Shown: piece after piece, positions 1 to 11,042 of the stretch
Layout: the number at the start of each line of letters is the position of its first letter
Position numbering within the stretch: position 1 is the first letter of the stretch
Assembly: GCA_025934335.1 (NCBI GenBank)
Contig: JAICYG010000002.1
Location: 1 to 42,648, forward strand
DNA from: Thermoleophilia bacterium
GTDB taxonomy: Bacteria > Actinomycetota > Thermoleophilia > Gaiellales > Gaiellaceae
Length of the DNA stretch: 42,648 nt
Direction: 5' to 3'
Notes under the pieces: model-generated
Told to the model about the DNA's origin: nothing
Databases searched by the model: none
What the model saw: the letters and a program-made list of their open reading frames with translations, nothing else
Translations under genes and position numbers: made by a program

Positions 1-1
1 C

Positions 2-1219
2 GTCGAGAACGTTCGGCACGTCGACGGCGTCGAGATCCTGCAGGTCTCCGACCGCACGTTCCTGATGCACCTCGGCGGAAAGATCGAGGTCGTGCCGCGC
101 GCGCCGGTGAAGACGCGCGACGACCTCTCGATGGCCTACACGCCGGGTGTCGCGCGCGTCTCGAAGGCGATCGCCGAGGATCCCGCGAAGGTGTGGACGC
201 TGACTGCCAAGCAGCACATGGTGGCCGTCGTCACCGACGGCTCGGCCGTGCTCGGGCTCGGCGACATCGGCCCGCGGGCGGCGATGCCGGTCATGGAGGG
301 CAAGGCGATGCTCTTCAAGGAGTTCGGCGGTGTCGACGCGTTCCCGATCGTCCTCTCGACGCAGGACACCGACGAGATCGTCGCGGCCGTGAAGGCGATC
401 GCGGCCGGGTTCGGCGGCATCAACCTCGAGGACATCGCGGCCCCTCGCTGCTTCGAGATCGAGGAGCGGCTGCAGGCCGACCTCGACATCCCTGTCTTCC
501 ACGACGACCAGCACGGGACGGCGATCTGTGTCCTTGCCGCGCTCCTGAACGCGCTGCGCGTGGTCGGCAAGCGCCTCGAGGACGTAAGCATCGTCACCAC
601 CGGCTGCGGCGCCGCCGGCACCGCCGTCACGAAGATCCTGCTCGCCGCGGGCGCGAGGTTGATCGTCGGCTGCGACGAGCACGGCGCGCTGTATCGCGGC
701 CGCCCCGGCCTCGCCGGGCCGAAGCTCGACTACGCGGAGCTGACGAACCCCGAAAACGTGCAGGGGCCGGCCGACGAGGTGCTCGAGGGCGCCGACGTCT
801 TCATCGGCCTCTCCGTCCCGGGGGCGATCACGCGCGTCGGCGTCGAGCGAATGGCGCGAGACTCGATCGTCTTCGCGCTCGCCAACCCCCGCAGCGAGAT
901 CGACCCGGAGGAGATCGATGACCTCGCTGCCGTGATCGCGACCGGACGGTCCGACTACCCGAACCAGATCAACAACGTGCTCGCGTTTCCCGGCGTGTTC
1001 CGCGGCGCGCTCGACATTCGCGCGCGCACGATCACGCAGGAGATGCAGATCGCTGCGGCCCGGGCGCTTGCGACCGTGATCTCGCCCGACGAGCTCGCCG
1101 CGGACTACGTGATCCCGAGCGTCTTCGACCGTGAGGTCGCGCCGGCGGTCGCACGCGCGGTCGCGGAGGCCGCGATCGCCGAGGGCGTCGCGCGCGCCCA
1201 CCTCGAGACGGCGCTCTGA
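2..1219 (+). CDS. NAD-dependent malic enzyme / malate dehydrogenase (oxaloacetate-decarboxylating), 5' truncated by window edge
   Basis: Frame is open to base 2 (VENVRHVDGVEILQVSDRTFLMHLGGK...), continuing into the malic enzyme core (SMAYTPGVARV, TDGSAVLGLGDIGP, FHDDQHGTAI, ANPRSEIDPEE, SDYPNQINNVLAFPG). Confidence 0.95.
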   Translation, partial: VENVRHVDGVEILQVSDRTFLMHLGGKIEVVPRAPVKTRDDLSMAYTPGVARVSKAIAEDPAKVWTLTAKQHMVAVVTDGSAVLGLGDIGPRAAMPVMEGKAMLFKEFGGVDAFPIVLSTQDTDEIVAAVKAIAAGFGGINLEDIAAPRCFEIEERLQADLDIPVFHDDQHGTAICVLAALLNALRVVGKRLEDVSIVTTGCGAAGTAVTKILLAAGARLIVGCDEHGALYRGRPGLAGPKLDYAELTNPENVQGPADEVLEGADVFIGLSVPGAITRVGVERMARDSIVFALANPRSEIDPEEIDDLAAVIATGRSDYPNQINNVLAFPGVFRGALDIRARTITQEMQIAAARALATVISPDELAADYVIPSVFDREVAPAVARAVAEAAIAEGVARAHLETAL

Positions 1220-1222
1220 CGC

Positions 1223-2563
1223 TTACTCGACGAGCTCGTCGACGGCCGCCGCGAAGACCTCGGTGTGGCGGTCGACGTCCGACTCGGTCGTCGCAGGCGA
1301 CATCAGCGCCATGTTGTGGAACGGCGTCAGCAGGACGCCGCGGTTCAGGGCGTAGAGGTGGATCAGCCGGTCGAGCAGGTGGTCGATGCCGGTCGCCGCC
1401 TCGCTCCCGGTGCGCGGCGGATCGGGGCGGAACAGGTACTCGGCGCGGCAGCCGAGCCTCGTCACGTGCCACGGCAGCGATCGGTCGGCGATCACGGAGT
1501 CGACGCCCGATTCGAAGCGCTCGCCGAGTGCGATCATGTGGGCGAACGCGTCGTCCGTCAGCACCTCCGACAGCGTTGCCCGCATCGCGGTGAGCGAGAG
1601 GACGTTCGCGGCCAGCGTGCCGCCGACGCCGCCGATATCCGAGTCGTCGACGGCGATCGACGCGTCGATCCTCGCCGCGACGTCGTCGGTGAAGCCGTAG
1701 GCGGCCGACGCGATGCCGCCTCCGATCGCCTTGCCGACGGTGACCACGTCGGGCTCGAGCGCGTGCGCCGCGGTGTAGCCGCCGGGGCCCGCACACAACG
1801 TGTGCGTCTCGTCGATCACGAGCAGCGTGCCGTGCCCGCGCGTCAGCGCGCGCAGCGCGTCGTGGAAGCCGGCCTCGGGAGGCACGATGCCGACGTTCGT
1901 CAGCGCGGGCTCCGTCAGCACGCACGCGACGTCGCCGTGGGCGAGCTCGCGCTCGAGCGCTTCGAGGTCGTTCCACTCGACGACGCGCGTCGTCTCGTCG
2001 AGCGGTACCGGCGGGCCGAGGTTGCCCTCGCGCGCGACGACGGCGGCGTTCGCGAGCGCCGCGAACGTCTCGTCGACGGTGCCGTGGTAGCACCAGTTGA
2101 AGACGAGCACCTTCGGTCGGCCGGTGACGTGCCGCGCGAGGCGAAGCGCGAAGCGGTTCGCGTCCGTCGCCGTGAGAGCAAACTGCCAGCGCGTCGGGCC
2201 GAAGCGGCGCGTCAGCTCCTCGCCGACCCAGAGCGCGTCCTCGCTCGGCAGCATCAGCGTGATCCCGCGCGCGAGCTGCTCGGAGACGGCGCGCACGACG
2301 GGCTCGGGCGAGTGGCCGGTCATCGCGCCGGTGTCGCCGAGGCACAGGTCGACGTACTCGAGCCCGTCGACGTCGCGGAAGCGGGCGCCCCGCGCCTCGG
2401 CGGCGTAGACGGGGAAGCCGCCTGCCCAGCGGAGCATCCAGTGCATCGGCACGCCCCCGAGCAGCGTGGCGTGCGCGCGCTCGGTCAGCGCGCGCGAGCG
2501 CGGGTGAGTCTCGGCGAAGCGGCGCAGCTCCCGCTCGAGCAGCGCCTGCGCGCGCTCCCTCAC
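1223..2563 (-). CDS. Class-III aminotransferase, glutamate-1-semialdehyde aminomutase-like
   Basis: GTG start at 2563 (VRERAQALLERELRRF...), VIDETHT and TVGKAIGGGI PLP motifs; GTGA overlap with the upstream gene. Confidence 0.88.
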   Translation of the reverse strand: MRERAQALLERELRRFAETHPRSRALTERAHATLLGGVPMHWMLRWAGGFPVYAAEARGARFRDVDGLEYVDLCLGDTGAMTGHSPEPVVRAVSEQLARGITLMLPSEDALWVGEELTRRFGPTRWQFALTATDANRFALRLARHVTGRPKVLVFNWCYHGTVDETFAALANAAVVAREGNLGPPVPLDETTRVVEWNDLEALERELAHGDVACVLTEPALTNVGIVPPEAGFHDALRALTRGHGTLLVIDETHTLCAGPGGYTAAHALEPDVVTVGKAIGGGIASAAYGFTDDVAARIDASIAVDDSDIGGVGGTLAANVLSLTAMRATLSEVLTDDAFAHMIALGERFESGVDSVIADRSLPWHVTRLGCRAEYLFRPDPPRTGSEAATGIDHLLDRLIHLYALNRGVLLTPFHNMALMSPATTESDVDRHTEVFAAAVDELVE

Positions 2564-3750
2564 GCGGGGTTGCGCTCGTCGATGCCGTGCGGGGCGCCGT
2601 GCTCGGCCAGCAGGTCGAGGAACGGCACTGCGTCGAACGCTTCGGGGCCGAGCACGCCCTCGTCCGACCAGACGCCCTCGGCGAGCAGCTCGAGCGCGAC
2701 GACCGGGTTGACCGCCGTCTGCCAGACGACCGCCTGCGCGCCGTCGCGTGCCATCGACTCCTCGTTCGAGACCACGTGGTAGAGGTAGCTCGCGCGCGGC
2801 CGGCCGTCCTTCCCCTTCCCCGTCACGTACGTGCCGGCGCAGGTGCGGCCGCGCATGCGGTCGCCAAGCGTCGCCGGGTCGGGCAACGCCGCCGCGAGCA
2901 CGTCGCGCGGCGCCACCTGCACGCCGCGAACCGAGACGGGCTCGGTCGAGTCGAGGTTCAGCTTGTGCAGCGTCTTCAGCACGTCGATGAACTCCTCGCC
3001 GAGGCCGTACTTGAACGTAACGCGGTTGCAGTCGATGAAGCGCGGCACGAGCAGCACCTCCTCGTGCTCCACGTTCACGCACTCGATCGCGCCGATCCCC
3101 TCCGGGAAGTCGAACACCTCGGGCTCCGAGAACGGCTCCGTCGTGTACCAGCCGCGCTCCCGCTCCCAGATCACCGGCGGGTTGAGGCACTCCTCGATCG
3201 TCGTCCAGATCGAGAAGGTGGGCGCGAATGCGTAGCCCTCGACGACGAGGTCAGCGCCGTCGCGCACGCCGATCTCGTCGATCTCCGAGAAGAGGTGGTC
3301 GGCGGCGTAGCGGGCGAACACGTCGGAGAGGCCCGGCTCGACGCCGATGCCGACGAGCGCGAGCTGCCCCCGCTCCCGCCACTCGTCGCCCTGGGCGAAC
3401 TGCAGATCGCCGAGCTTCGTCCCGTCCCGGTCCGAGAGCGTCATCGCCATGTCGAGGTAGGTGCACCCGGCCTCGAGCGCGGCGCCGAAGATGGGCGGGT
3501 TGAAGCGCGGGTCGGCCGCGTTCAGGATCACGTCGCAGCGCTCGGCCCGCGCGAGCTCCGCGATCGCGCCGCCGTCCGACGCGTCGAGTTGCGCGCCGCC
3601 GAAACGGTCGTCGCCGAGCCGCGCGACCAGCGCCTGCGGCCGCGCGGGATCGAGGTCGGCGAAGACCATCCGCTCGAAGAAGCGGCGGCGTGCCGCGATC
3701 GGGGCGACCGCGGAGCCGACGCCGCCCGTGCCGACGACGAGGACCCTCAC
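2560..3750 (-). CDS. Saccharopine dehydrogenase family protein
   Basis: VRVLVVGTGGVGSAVAPIAARR Rossmann motif at N-terminus, VIGIGVEPGLSDVFARYA; GTG start in a GTGA overlap. Confidence 0.88.
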   Translation of the reverse strand: MRVLVVGTGGVGSAVAPIAARRRFFERMVFADLDPARPQALVARLGDDRFGGAQLDASDGGAIAELARAERCDVILNAADPRFNPPIFGAALEAGCTYLDMAMTLSDRDGTKLGDLQFAQGDEWRERGQLALVGIGVEPGLSDVFARYAADHLFSEIDEIGVRDGADLVVEGYAFAPTFSIWTTIEECLNPPVIWERERGWYTTEPFSEPEVFDFPEGIGAIECVNVEHEEVLLVPRFIDCNRVTFKYGLGEEFIDVLKTLHKLNLDSTEPVSVRGVQVAPRDVLAAALPDPATLGDRMRGRTCAGTYVTGKGKDGRPRASYLYHVVSNEESMARDGAQAVVWQTAVNPVVALELLAEGVWSDEGVLGPEAFDAVPFLDLLAEHGAPHGIDERNPA

Positions 3751-5156
3751 GGAACGCGCTGTCCGGGCGTGCGCGTCGCCGGCTCCGCGCGACGGACGTC
3801 CACGCGCTCCTGCGCCTCGGCGAGCACGTCGCCGAGTGTCCCGGTCAGCTCGTCGATCTCTGCGCGGCCTGCCACGAGCGGCGGCGAGATCTGCACGACG
3901 GGGTCGCCGCGGTCGTCGGCGCGGCAGATCAGGCCGCGCTCGAAGAGCCTCGGCGAGAGGAACCCGCGCAGGAGCGTCTCGCTCTCCGCGTCCGTGAACG
4001 TCTCGCGCGTCTCCCTGTCGCGCACGAGCTCGACCGCGTAGAAGTAGCCCGTCCCGCGCACATCGCCCACGATGTCGAGCTCCTTCAGCTGCTCGAGCGC
4101 GCCGCGGAAGTACGACTCGTTCTCGCGCACGTTCTCGATCACCCGCTCGCGCTTCATGATCTCGATGTTCTTGAGCGCGATCGCGCACATCACCGGATGC
4201 CCGCCGAAGGTCATCCCGTGCGTGTACATCGCCTTCTCGTCCAGGAACGGCTCGAAGACGCGGTCGGTCGCGAGCACGGCGCCGATCGCCGCGTAGGCGG
4301 ACGACAGGCCTTTCGCGGACGTGACCAGGTCGGGCTTGATGTCGTACACCTGCGAGCCGAACCAGTCGCCGAGGCGGCCGAAGCCGGTGATCACCTCGTC
4401 GGCGCAGAGCAGGATCCCGTAGCGGTCGCAGATCTCGCGCACGCCCTGGAAGTAGCCGGCGGGCGGCGTGAACGAGCCGCCCGCATTCTGCACCGGCTCC
4501 ATGATCACCATCGCGACCGTCGACGGCCCCGCGGCGAGGATCGCCTGCTCGAGGTCGTCGAGCAGGAACGCCGTGAAGTCCTCCTCCGCCTCCCCGGGCG
4601 GCCGGTGGTAGCGGTTCGTGTTGCGAACGTGGAGCGTCTCGGGGACGAGCGGCTCGAACGTGTTCTTGAGCGCGGGGATGCCGTTGATCGAGAGCGCCCC
4701 CATCGTGGTGCCGTGATACGCGGTGCGACGCGCAATCGCCTTCCAGCGCCGCTCGCCGCGCACGAGGTGCCACTGCCGTGCGAGCTTCCACGCCGCCTCG
4801 ACCGCCTCCGAGCCGCCCGAGACGAAGAACACCCTGTTCAGGTCGCCCGGAGCCAGCTGCGCGACCTCGTGCGCGAGCTCGATCGCGCGCGGGTGCGCGT
4901 ACGACCAGTTCGTGTAGAAGGGCAGCTCCTTCATCTGCGCGAGCGCCGCCTGCCCGATCTCCTCGCCGTACGAGTAGCCGATCTGGACGGCGAACAGCCC
5001 CGCCAGCCCGTCGAGGTAGCGCTTGCCGTTCGCGTCTTCGAGGTAACAGCCATCGCCGCGCACGATGATCGGCACGTCCGTGCTTCCGTAGGTGCCCATG
5101 CGGGTGAAGTGCAGCCACAGGTGGTCCCGTGCCGCCTGCTGGAGATCGAAGGTCAT
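3747..5156 (-). CDS. Class-III aminotransferase (putrescine/omega-amino acid--pyruvate aminotransferase-like)
   Basis: MTFDLQQAARDHLWLHFTRM...; FVSGGSEAVEAAWKLARQ, YHGTTMGALS, LLCADEVITGFGRLG, TSAKGLSS motifs. Confidence 0.92.
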   Translation of the reverse strand: MTFDLQQAARDHLWLHFTRMGTYGSTDVPIIVRGDGCYLEDANGKRYLDGLAGLFAVQIGYSYGEEIGQAALAQMKELPFYTNWSYAHPRAIELAHEVAQLAPGDLNRVFFVSGGSEAVEAAWKLARQWHLVRGERRWKAIARRTAYHGTTMGALSINGIPALKNTFEPLVPETLHVRNTNRYHRPPGEAEEDFTAFLLDDLEQAILAAGPSTVAMVIMEPVQNAGGSFTPPAGYFQGVREICDRYGILLCADEVITGFGRLGDWFGSQVYDIKPDLVTSAKGLSSAYAAIGAVLATDRVFEPFLDEKAMYTHGMTFGGHPVMCAIALKNIEIMKRERVIENVRENESYFRGALEQLKELDIVGDVRGTGYFYAVELVRDRETRETFTDAESETLLRGFLSPRLFERGLICRADDRGDPVVQISPPLVAGRAEIDELTGTLGDVLAEAQERVDVRRAEPATRTPGQRVP

Positions 5157-5953
5157 GCGAGCACTGCTCCTTTCCGTGCGCGGTAGTTCTGAAAGAGAAT
5201 GTTCGCCAGCATCCCGGTGACGGCGACGACGAAGATCGCCGTTCCGATCACGTTGATCTGCGGCGGAGTCGCCACGCGCGCTGCCCCCCACACGAAGAGC
5301 GGGAACGTCGTCGTCGCGCCGGCGTTGAAGTACGTGATCACGAAGTCGTCGATCGAGAGCGCGAAGGCGAGCAGCCCCGCCGCGAGGATGCCCGGCATGA
5401 TCAGCGGCAGCGTCACGCGCAGGAACGTCACCCATTCGTTGGCGCCGAGGTCCATGGCGGCCTCCTCGAGGTGGCGGTCGAAGCCGACGAGCCGTGCGCG
5501 CACAGTGACGACGACGTAGCTGATGTTGAAGAGGATGTGCGCGATCAGGATCGTCCCGAACCCCTGCGCGATGCGCCAGTTGACGAACAGCGTCAGGAGC
5601 GACGCGCCCATCACGACCTCGGGCGTGGTCATCGGTATGAAGATGAGCATGTTGGTCGTCGCGCTGCCGCGAAAGCGATAGCGAACGAGCGCGAGCGCGA
5701 TCAGCGTGCCGAGCACCGTCGCGATCAGTGACGAGAGGAGCGCGAGCTCGATGCTGACGCGGAGCGCCGGGCCGATGCCCGGGAACGCGAACGGGTTCTC
5801 CCAGTTCTTCCAGGTGAAGCCGGACCACGTGAAGTTGAAGCGGCCCTTCGGGTTGTTGAACGAGAACGCGACGACGACGGCGATCGGCAGGAAGAGATAC
5901 GCGAGCGCGAGCACTGCGTACGCCGTCAGGACATGCCGCCGGACCCACCTCAT
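5153..5953 (-). CDS. potC: Spermidine/putrescine-type ABC transporter permease (PotC-like)
   Basis: Hydrophobic permease with EAAMDLGANEWVTFLRVTLPLIMPG (EAA loop). Confidence 0.9.
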   Translation of the reverse strand: MRWVRRHVLTAYAVLALAYLFLPIAVVVAFSFNNPKGRFNFTWSGFTWKNWENPFAFPGIGPALRVSIELALLSSLIATVLGTLIALALVRYRFRGSATTNMLIFIPMTTPEVVMGASLLTLFVNWRIAQGFGTILIAHILFNISYVVVTVRARLVGFDRHLEEAAMDLGANEWVTFLRVTLPLIMPGILAAGLLAFALSIDDFVITYFNAGATTTFPLFVWGAARVATPPQINVIGTAIFVVAVTGMLANILFQNYRARKGAVLA

Positions 5954-6813
5954 ACGTGCGACACCGTCAGCCGCTCGGTGCCGAGGATCCGCGCGAAGAC
6001 GAGGACCAGGACGAGGATCGCCGCCATCAGCACGAACGAGAGCGCCGCCGCCGTCGGGTAGTCGCGCACGGCGAGGAACTCCGACTGGATGACGTTCCCG
6101 ATCATGTACTGGCGCGGCGTGCCGAGCAGCTGCGCGTTGATGAAGTCGCCGGCCGCCGGGATGAACGTGAGAAGCACGCCGGCGAAGACGCCCGGCAGCG
6201 AGAGCGGGAGCGTGACGCGCATGAACGCGCGCGGCTTCGACGCGTACAGGTCCTCGGCCGCCTCGATCAGGCGCTGGTCCACCTGCTCCAGGCTCACGTA
6301 GAGCGGGAGCACCATGAACGGGAGGAAGTTGTAGGTGATGCCCGCGATCACCGCCGCCGACGTGGCGAGCAGGCGCCCGTCGGAGCCGAGGATGCCGACG
6401 TGCTGCAGCGTCTTCACGATCACGCCGTTGTCGGAGAGGATCGTCTGCCACGCCAGCGTGCGGATCAGGTACGTGACGAAGAACGGCGCGATCACCAGCA
6501 GCAGGAAGAGGTTCTTCCAGCGGCCACCGCGGAACGCGATCCAGTACGCGAGCGGGTACGAGACCACGAGCGCGATCGCGGTCGCGATCGCCGCGTACTG
6601 GCCCGAGCGGACGAATTGCGGCTTGTAGAGGCTGATCGCGTCGTGGAAGTTCCCCCACGCCCAACCGAAGTTGAACAGGGGGAACAGCCCCGACGAGAGC
6701 GACATCTTCGCGAGGTACCACATCGGCACCACGAAGAACACGAGCAGCCACGCCATGCCCGGCGCGAGCAGCATGTACGGGATCGCTCCCTTCTGGCGAT
6801 GCAGCAGGCGCAT
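5950..6813 (-). CDS. potB: Spermidine/putrescine-type ABC transporter permease (PotB-like)
   Basis: MRLLHRQKGAIPYMLLAPGMAWLLVFFVVPMWYLAKMSL...; EAAEDLYASKPRAFMRVTLPLSLPG EAA loop; overlaps potC by 4 nt. Confidence 0.9.
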   Translation of the reverse strand: MRLLHRQKGAIPYMLLAPGMAWLLVFFVVPMWYLAKMSLSSGLFPLFNFGWAWGNFHDAISLYKPQFVRSGQYAAIATAIALVVSYPLAYWIAFRGGRWKNLFLLLVIAPFFVTYLIRTLAWQTILSDNGVIVKTLQHVGILGSDGRLLATSAAVIAGITYNFLPFMVLPLYVSLEQVDQRLIEAAEDLYASKPRAFMRVTLPLSLPGVFAGVLLTFIPAAGDFINAQLLGTPRQYMIGNVIQSEFLAVRDYPTAAALSFVLMAAILVLVLVFARILGTERLTVSHV

Positions 6814-6824
6814 CCGGTTTCCGT

Positions 6825-8005
6825 CTAGCCGGCGATCAGCGCCTGGAAGGCCTTCTTGTACTTCTGGTTGTTCAGCGCCTTCGAGTCGAACTGATGCGTG
6901 TTCGCCAGCATCGCCTTCGTCGGGAAGATGAGCGGGTTCTTCGCGATCGCGGGATCGGACTTCTCGAGCACCTTGTCGGCGCCGACGACCGGGCAGATGT
7001 AGTTGACGTAGTCCTCGACCTCGGCCGCGATCTGCGGGCGGTAGTACCAGTTCATGAGCACCGACGCCGCGTAGGCATTCGCGCCCTTCGGGATCAGCAT
7101 CTGATCGGTCCAGATCATCCCGCCGGTGTCCGGCAGCACCCACTTGAGGCCCGGGTGGTCCGCCTGCAGCTGCACCATGTCGCCCGACCACGCGAGGCAC
7201 GCGTGGATGTCGCCCTTCGCGAGCAGCGGCGCGTAGTCGTTGCCGGTGAACTGCCGGATCTGCCCCGACGACACCGCCTTCTTGAGCGTGTCGATAGCCT
7301 TGTTGAACGTCGCGTCCGTGACGTGCGACGGGTCGTCGCCGTTCATCAGCATCGTTGCGCCGACCGAGTCGGCCATCTCCGTCAGCATCGTCACCTTCCC
7401 CTTCAGCTTCGGGCTCGTGAGGAGCTCCTTCAGGGAGGTGACGTCGCCGCCGACGAGCTTCGGGTCGTAGCCGATGCCGGTCATGCCCGACTGCCACGGC
7501 AGGCTGTAGTCGCGGTTCTCGTCCCAGTTCGGATGGCGCAGCGTCGGCTGCAGGTTCTTGAAGTTCGGGATCGCCGACTTGTCGAGCTTCTCGAGCCAGC
7601 CGAGCTCGATCATGCGGCCGGGCAGGCCGGATGAGTCGGTCAGGACGATGATGTCGCGGCCGATCGACTGACCCTGCGAGAGCGGCCCCTCGATCTTCCC
7701 GAAGAAGCTGTCGTTGTCGTTGATGTCCTCGAGGTACTTCACCTTGACCCCGTAGTGCTTCTGGAACTGGACGAGCGAGGGGTGCGTCTTCGTCTTCTCG
7801 TCCACGTCGATGTAGAGCGGCCAGTTCGAGAACGTGATCGTCTTCGGCAGCGTCTTCGCGCCACCGCCGGTGGTCGTTGCTGCGGTCGTGCCGGCGCCCG
7901 ACTTCGAGCCGCCCCCGCACGCAGCGAGGAGGCCTGGGACGCTGAGGAGCGCGCTGCCCGCGACGGCGCGCCGCAGCAGATCCTGCCGGGTGAACTGGGT
8001 CTCGC

Positions 8006-8009
<4 letters not shown>
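6825..8009 (-). CDS. potD: Spermidine/putrescine ABC transporter substrate-binding protein (PotD-like lipoprotein)
   Basis: Lipobox LLAACGG, PotD-like fold sequence TFSNWPLYIDVDEKTKTHPSLVQFQKHYGVKVKY. Confidence 0.92.
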
Positions 8010-9066
<1,057 letters not shown>

Positions 9067-9070
<4 letters not shown>

Positions 9071-9573
9071 GCGGCCGCCCCGTTCTCCATGTGCGTCCCC
9101 CACGCGAACACCTGCTTCGCCAGGTCGAGGTAGAGGAACGTCTCGGTGGTCGCGACGCCGGGGGTGGCGCGCGCCCGTGTCGTCAGCTCGAGCAGGTGAC
9201 GCCGGTCGACGCAGACGACCTCGACGAGCACGTCGAAGCTGCCGGCGGTGACGACGACGTAGCTCGCCTCCTCCCACCCCGAGATCGCATCGGCGACCGG
9301 CTCCGGGCTGCCCGTCGTCTTGATCCCGATCATCGCCATCGCCTCGAAGCCGAGGCCGAGCGGGTTCGTGACGCCCGTGACCTGGAGGATCCCGTCCTCC
9401 ACGAGCCGTGCGTAGCGGGCCCTGACCGTTCCCTCGGCGACGCCGATCAGCGCGGCCACACCGCGGAACGACGCCCGTCCGTTCGCCTGCAGCGCCTCGA
9501 TGATCGCGCGGTCGGTCGCATCGAGCGACCGGGGGCGGGTGACCGGGCCACGCGTCGGATCGGGCAGCGGCAC
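9067..9573 (-). CDS. Lrp/AsnC family transcriptional regulator
   Basis: LDATDRAIIEALQANGRASFRGVAALIGVAEGTVRARYARLVEDGILQVTGVTNP: AsnC-type HTH followed by RAM-like domain. Confidence 0.92.
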
Positions 9574-9651
9574 GCGCGGGTTTCTACACGATCGCTGCGC
9601 ATTTCGTCAACCGACAGGCATGTCCGCTGTGCAAATCGTAAGGATCGCCGG

Positions 9652-11040
9652 CTAGCGCTGGCCGAGCCGTATCCCGAGCAGGCGCGGCACCGCGGCGACC
9701 GCCTGCGCCGCGCGCGGCGGCCGGCGTCCGTGCTCCTCCGCCTCCTCGAGGGCCAGGATCGCTGCGCGAATCGCAGCGCCTCCGAGGTGCCGGAAAGGCT
9801 CGCGCGGCACCGTGGCGACGCGGCGGTCGACGAGCGGGAGCCGCGTCCATTCGTCGTCGAGCCCGCGAACGAGCGAGGCGAGCACGCGACCCGCAAGCCA
9901 CGACGGCCCGACGCCGTGCCCCGAGAAGCCGAGTGCGTAGCGGAGCCGCGTGCCCGGCACGGTGCCGATGAACGGCACGTGGTCGGCGGAGACGTCGATC
10001 GGGCCGCCCCACGCGCTCTCGACGCGCGCCTCCGCGAGCGCGGGCAGCAGCCGGCGGAGCCCCTCCTCGGCGCGTGCCGCGGTCGGCGCGTCGTGCGTGA
10101 AGCGCCGGTCGATGCGCGCGCCGCGGCCGATCGGGCCCGAGCCCGAGCCCATCAGCACCCGCCCGTCCTCGGTCGTGCGGAAGTAGTGCAGGAACATCCG
10201 CGAGTCGTAGATCCCCTCGCCGCCCGTCCACCCGATCTCCGCGAGCACGTCGGGGACCGGCTCGGTGAGGACGACGTAGCTTCCGAACACGGTCAGGCGA
10301 CCGCGCACCGGGCGCCATTCGGCGGCAGCAGCGTTCGTCGCGACGACTACGTCACGCGCGTGGACGGTGCGTCCGCCGGCGTCGAGCGTGCCGTCGGGCC
10401 GCAGCCTCGCTCGCGTCCCCTCGTAGAGCTCGACGCCGTCGGCGAGTGCTGCGCGGCGCAGCGCGCGCACGAGCCGCGCCGGGTGCACGGTGGCGCCGTC
10501 GCGGTAGAAGACGCCGCGGCGGAAGCGCGGCGAGATCCCCGGCCGCTCGCGCAGCACCGCCTCGGCCGGATGACCGACGTCGCTTGCGGCCGTCACGTGC
10601 CCGTTGACGACCGCGTCCTGCGAAGGCGTCGCCGAGACCTGCAGCATCCCGCCCTCGCGCAGCCACGCGTCCTCTCCTCGCGCGGCGAGGAACTCGCGGA
10701 TACCCGGAACGATCCGGTCGCCGGCGCGGCAGAGCTCGAGCGCCGCGGTGTCTCCGAACAGCTCGCGCAGCGTCGGCAGGTACGACCAGTAGCCGTGGCA
10801 GAAGCCGCCGTTACGGCCGCTCGGCCCCCAGCCGCAGAACTCCGCCTCGAGCAGCGCGACCCGCAGCGCGTCGTCGCCGGCTCGGAGCGCGAGCGCGGTC
10901 CAGAGGCCGGTGAAGCCGCCGCCGACGATGGCGACGTCGACTTCGAGGTCGGCCGCGAGCGGCGCCGAGCGCTCGCCGTCGTCCGCATCCTCGAGCCACC
11001 AGGCGGGCCGCTCGCCCGGCAGCACGCTCGCGCGGGCCAC
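9652..11040 (-). CDS. FAD-dependent oxidoreductase (DAO family, gamma-glutamylputrescine oxidase-like)
   Basis: VDVAIVGGGFTGLWTALALRAG dinucleotide motif, CGWGPSGRNGGFCHGYW, C-terminal GFSGHGVGPSWLAGRVLA; GTG start at 11040. Confidence 0.88.
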   Translation of the reverse strand: MARASVLPGERPAWWLEDADDGERSAPLAADLEVDVAIVGGGFTGLWTALALRAGDDALRVALLEAEFCGWGPSGRNGGFCHGYWSYLPTLRELFGDTAALELCRAGDRIVPGIREFLAARGEDAWLREGGMLQVSATPSQDAVVNGHVTAASDVGHPAEAVLRERPGISPRFRRGVFYRDGATVHPARLVRALRRAALADGVELYEGTRARLRPDGTLDAGGRTVHARDVVVATNAAAAEWRPVRGRLTVFGSYVVLTEPVPDVLAEIGWTGGEGIYDSRMFLHYFRTTEDGRVLMGSGSGPIGRGARIDRRFTHDAPTAARAEEGLRRLLPALAEARVESAWGGPIDVSADHVPFIGTVPGTRLRYALGFSGHGVGPSWLAGRVLASLVRGLDDEWTRLPLVDRRVATVPREPFRHLGGAAIRAAILALEEAEEHGRRPPRAAQAVAAVPRLLGIRLGQR

Positions 11041-11042
11041 GG

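Noticed and set aside
1265-2782. Long plus-strand ORF (505 aa) antisense to aminotransferase genes; likewise 2587-4041, 3690-5186, 5956-6828, 9091-11175, 14625-16529
   Set aside because: Composition (Arg/Ala/Val-rich, no motifs) is typical of antisense frames in high-GC DNA; the opposite strand carries recognisable enzymes.
9574-9651. Lrp-type operator in the Lrp/oxidoreductase intergenic region
   Set aside because: TTTGCACA/ATGCGCA-like fragments exist but do not form a convincing symmetric site.
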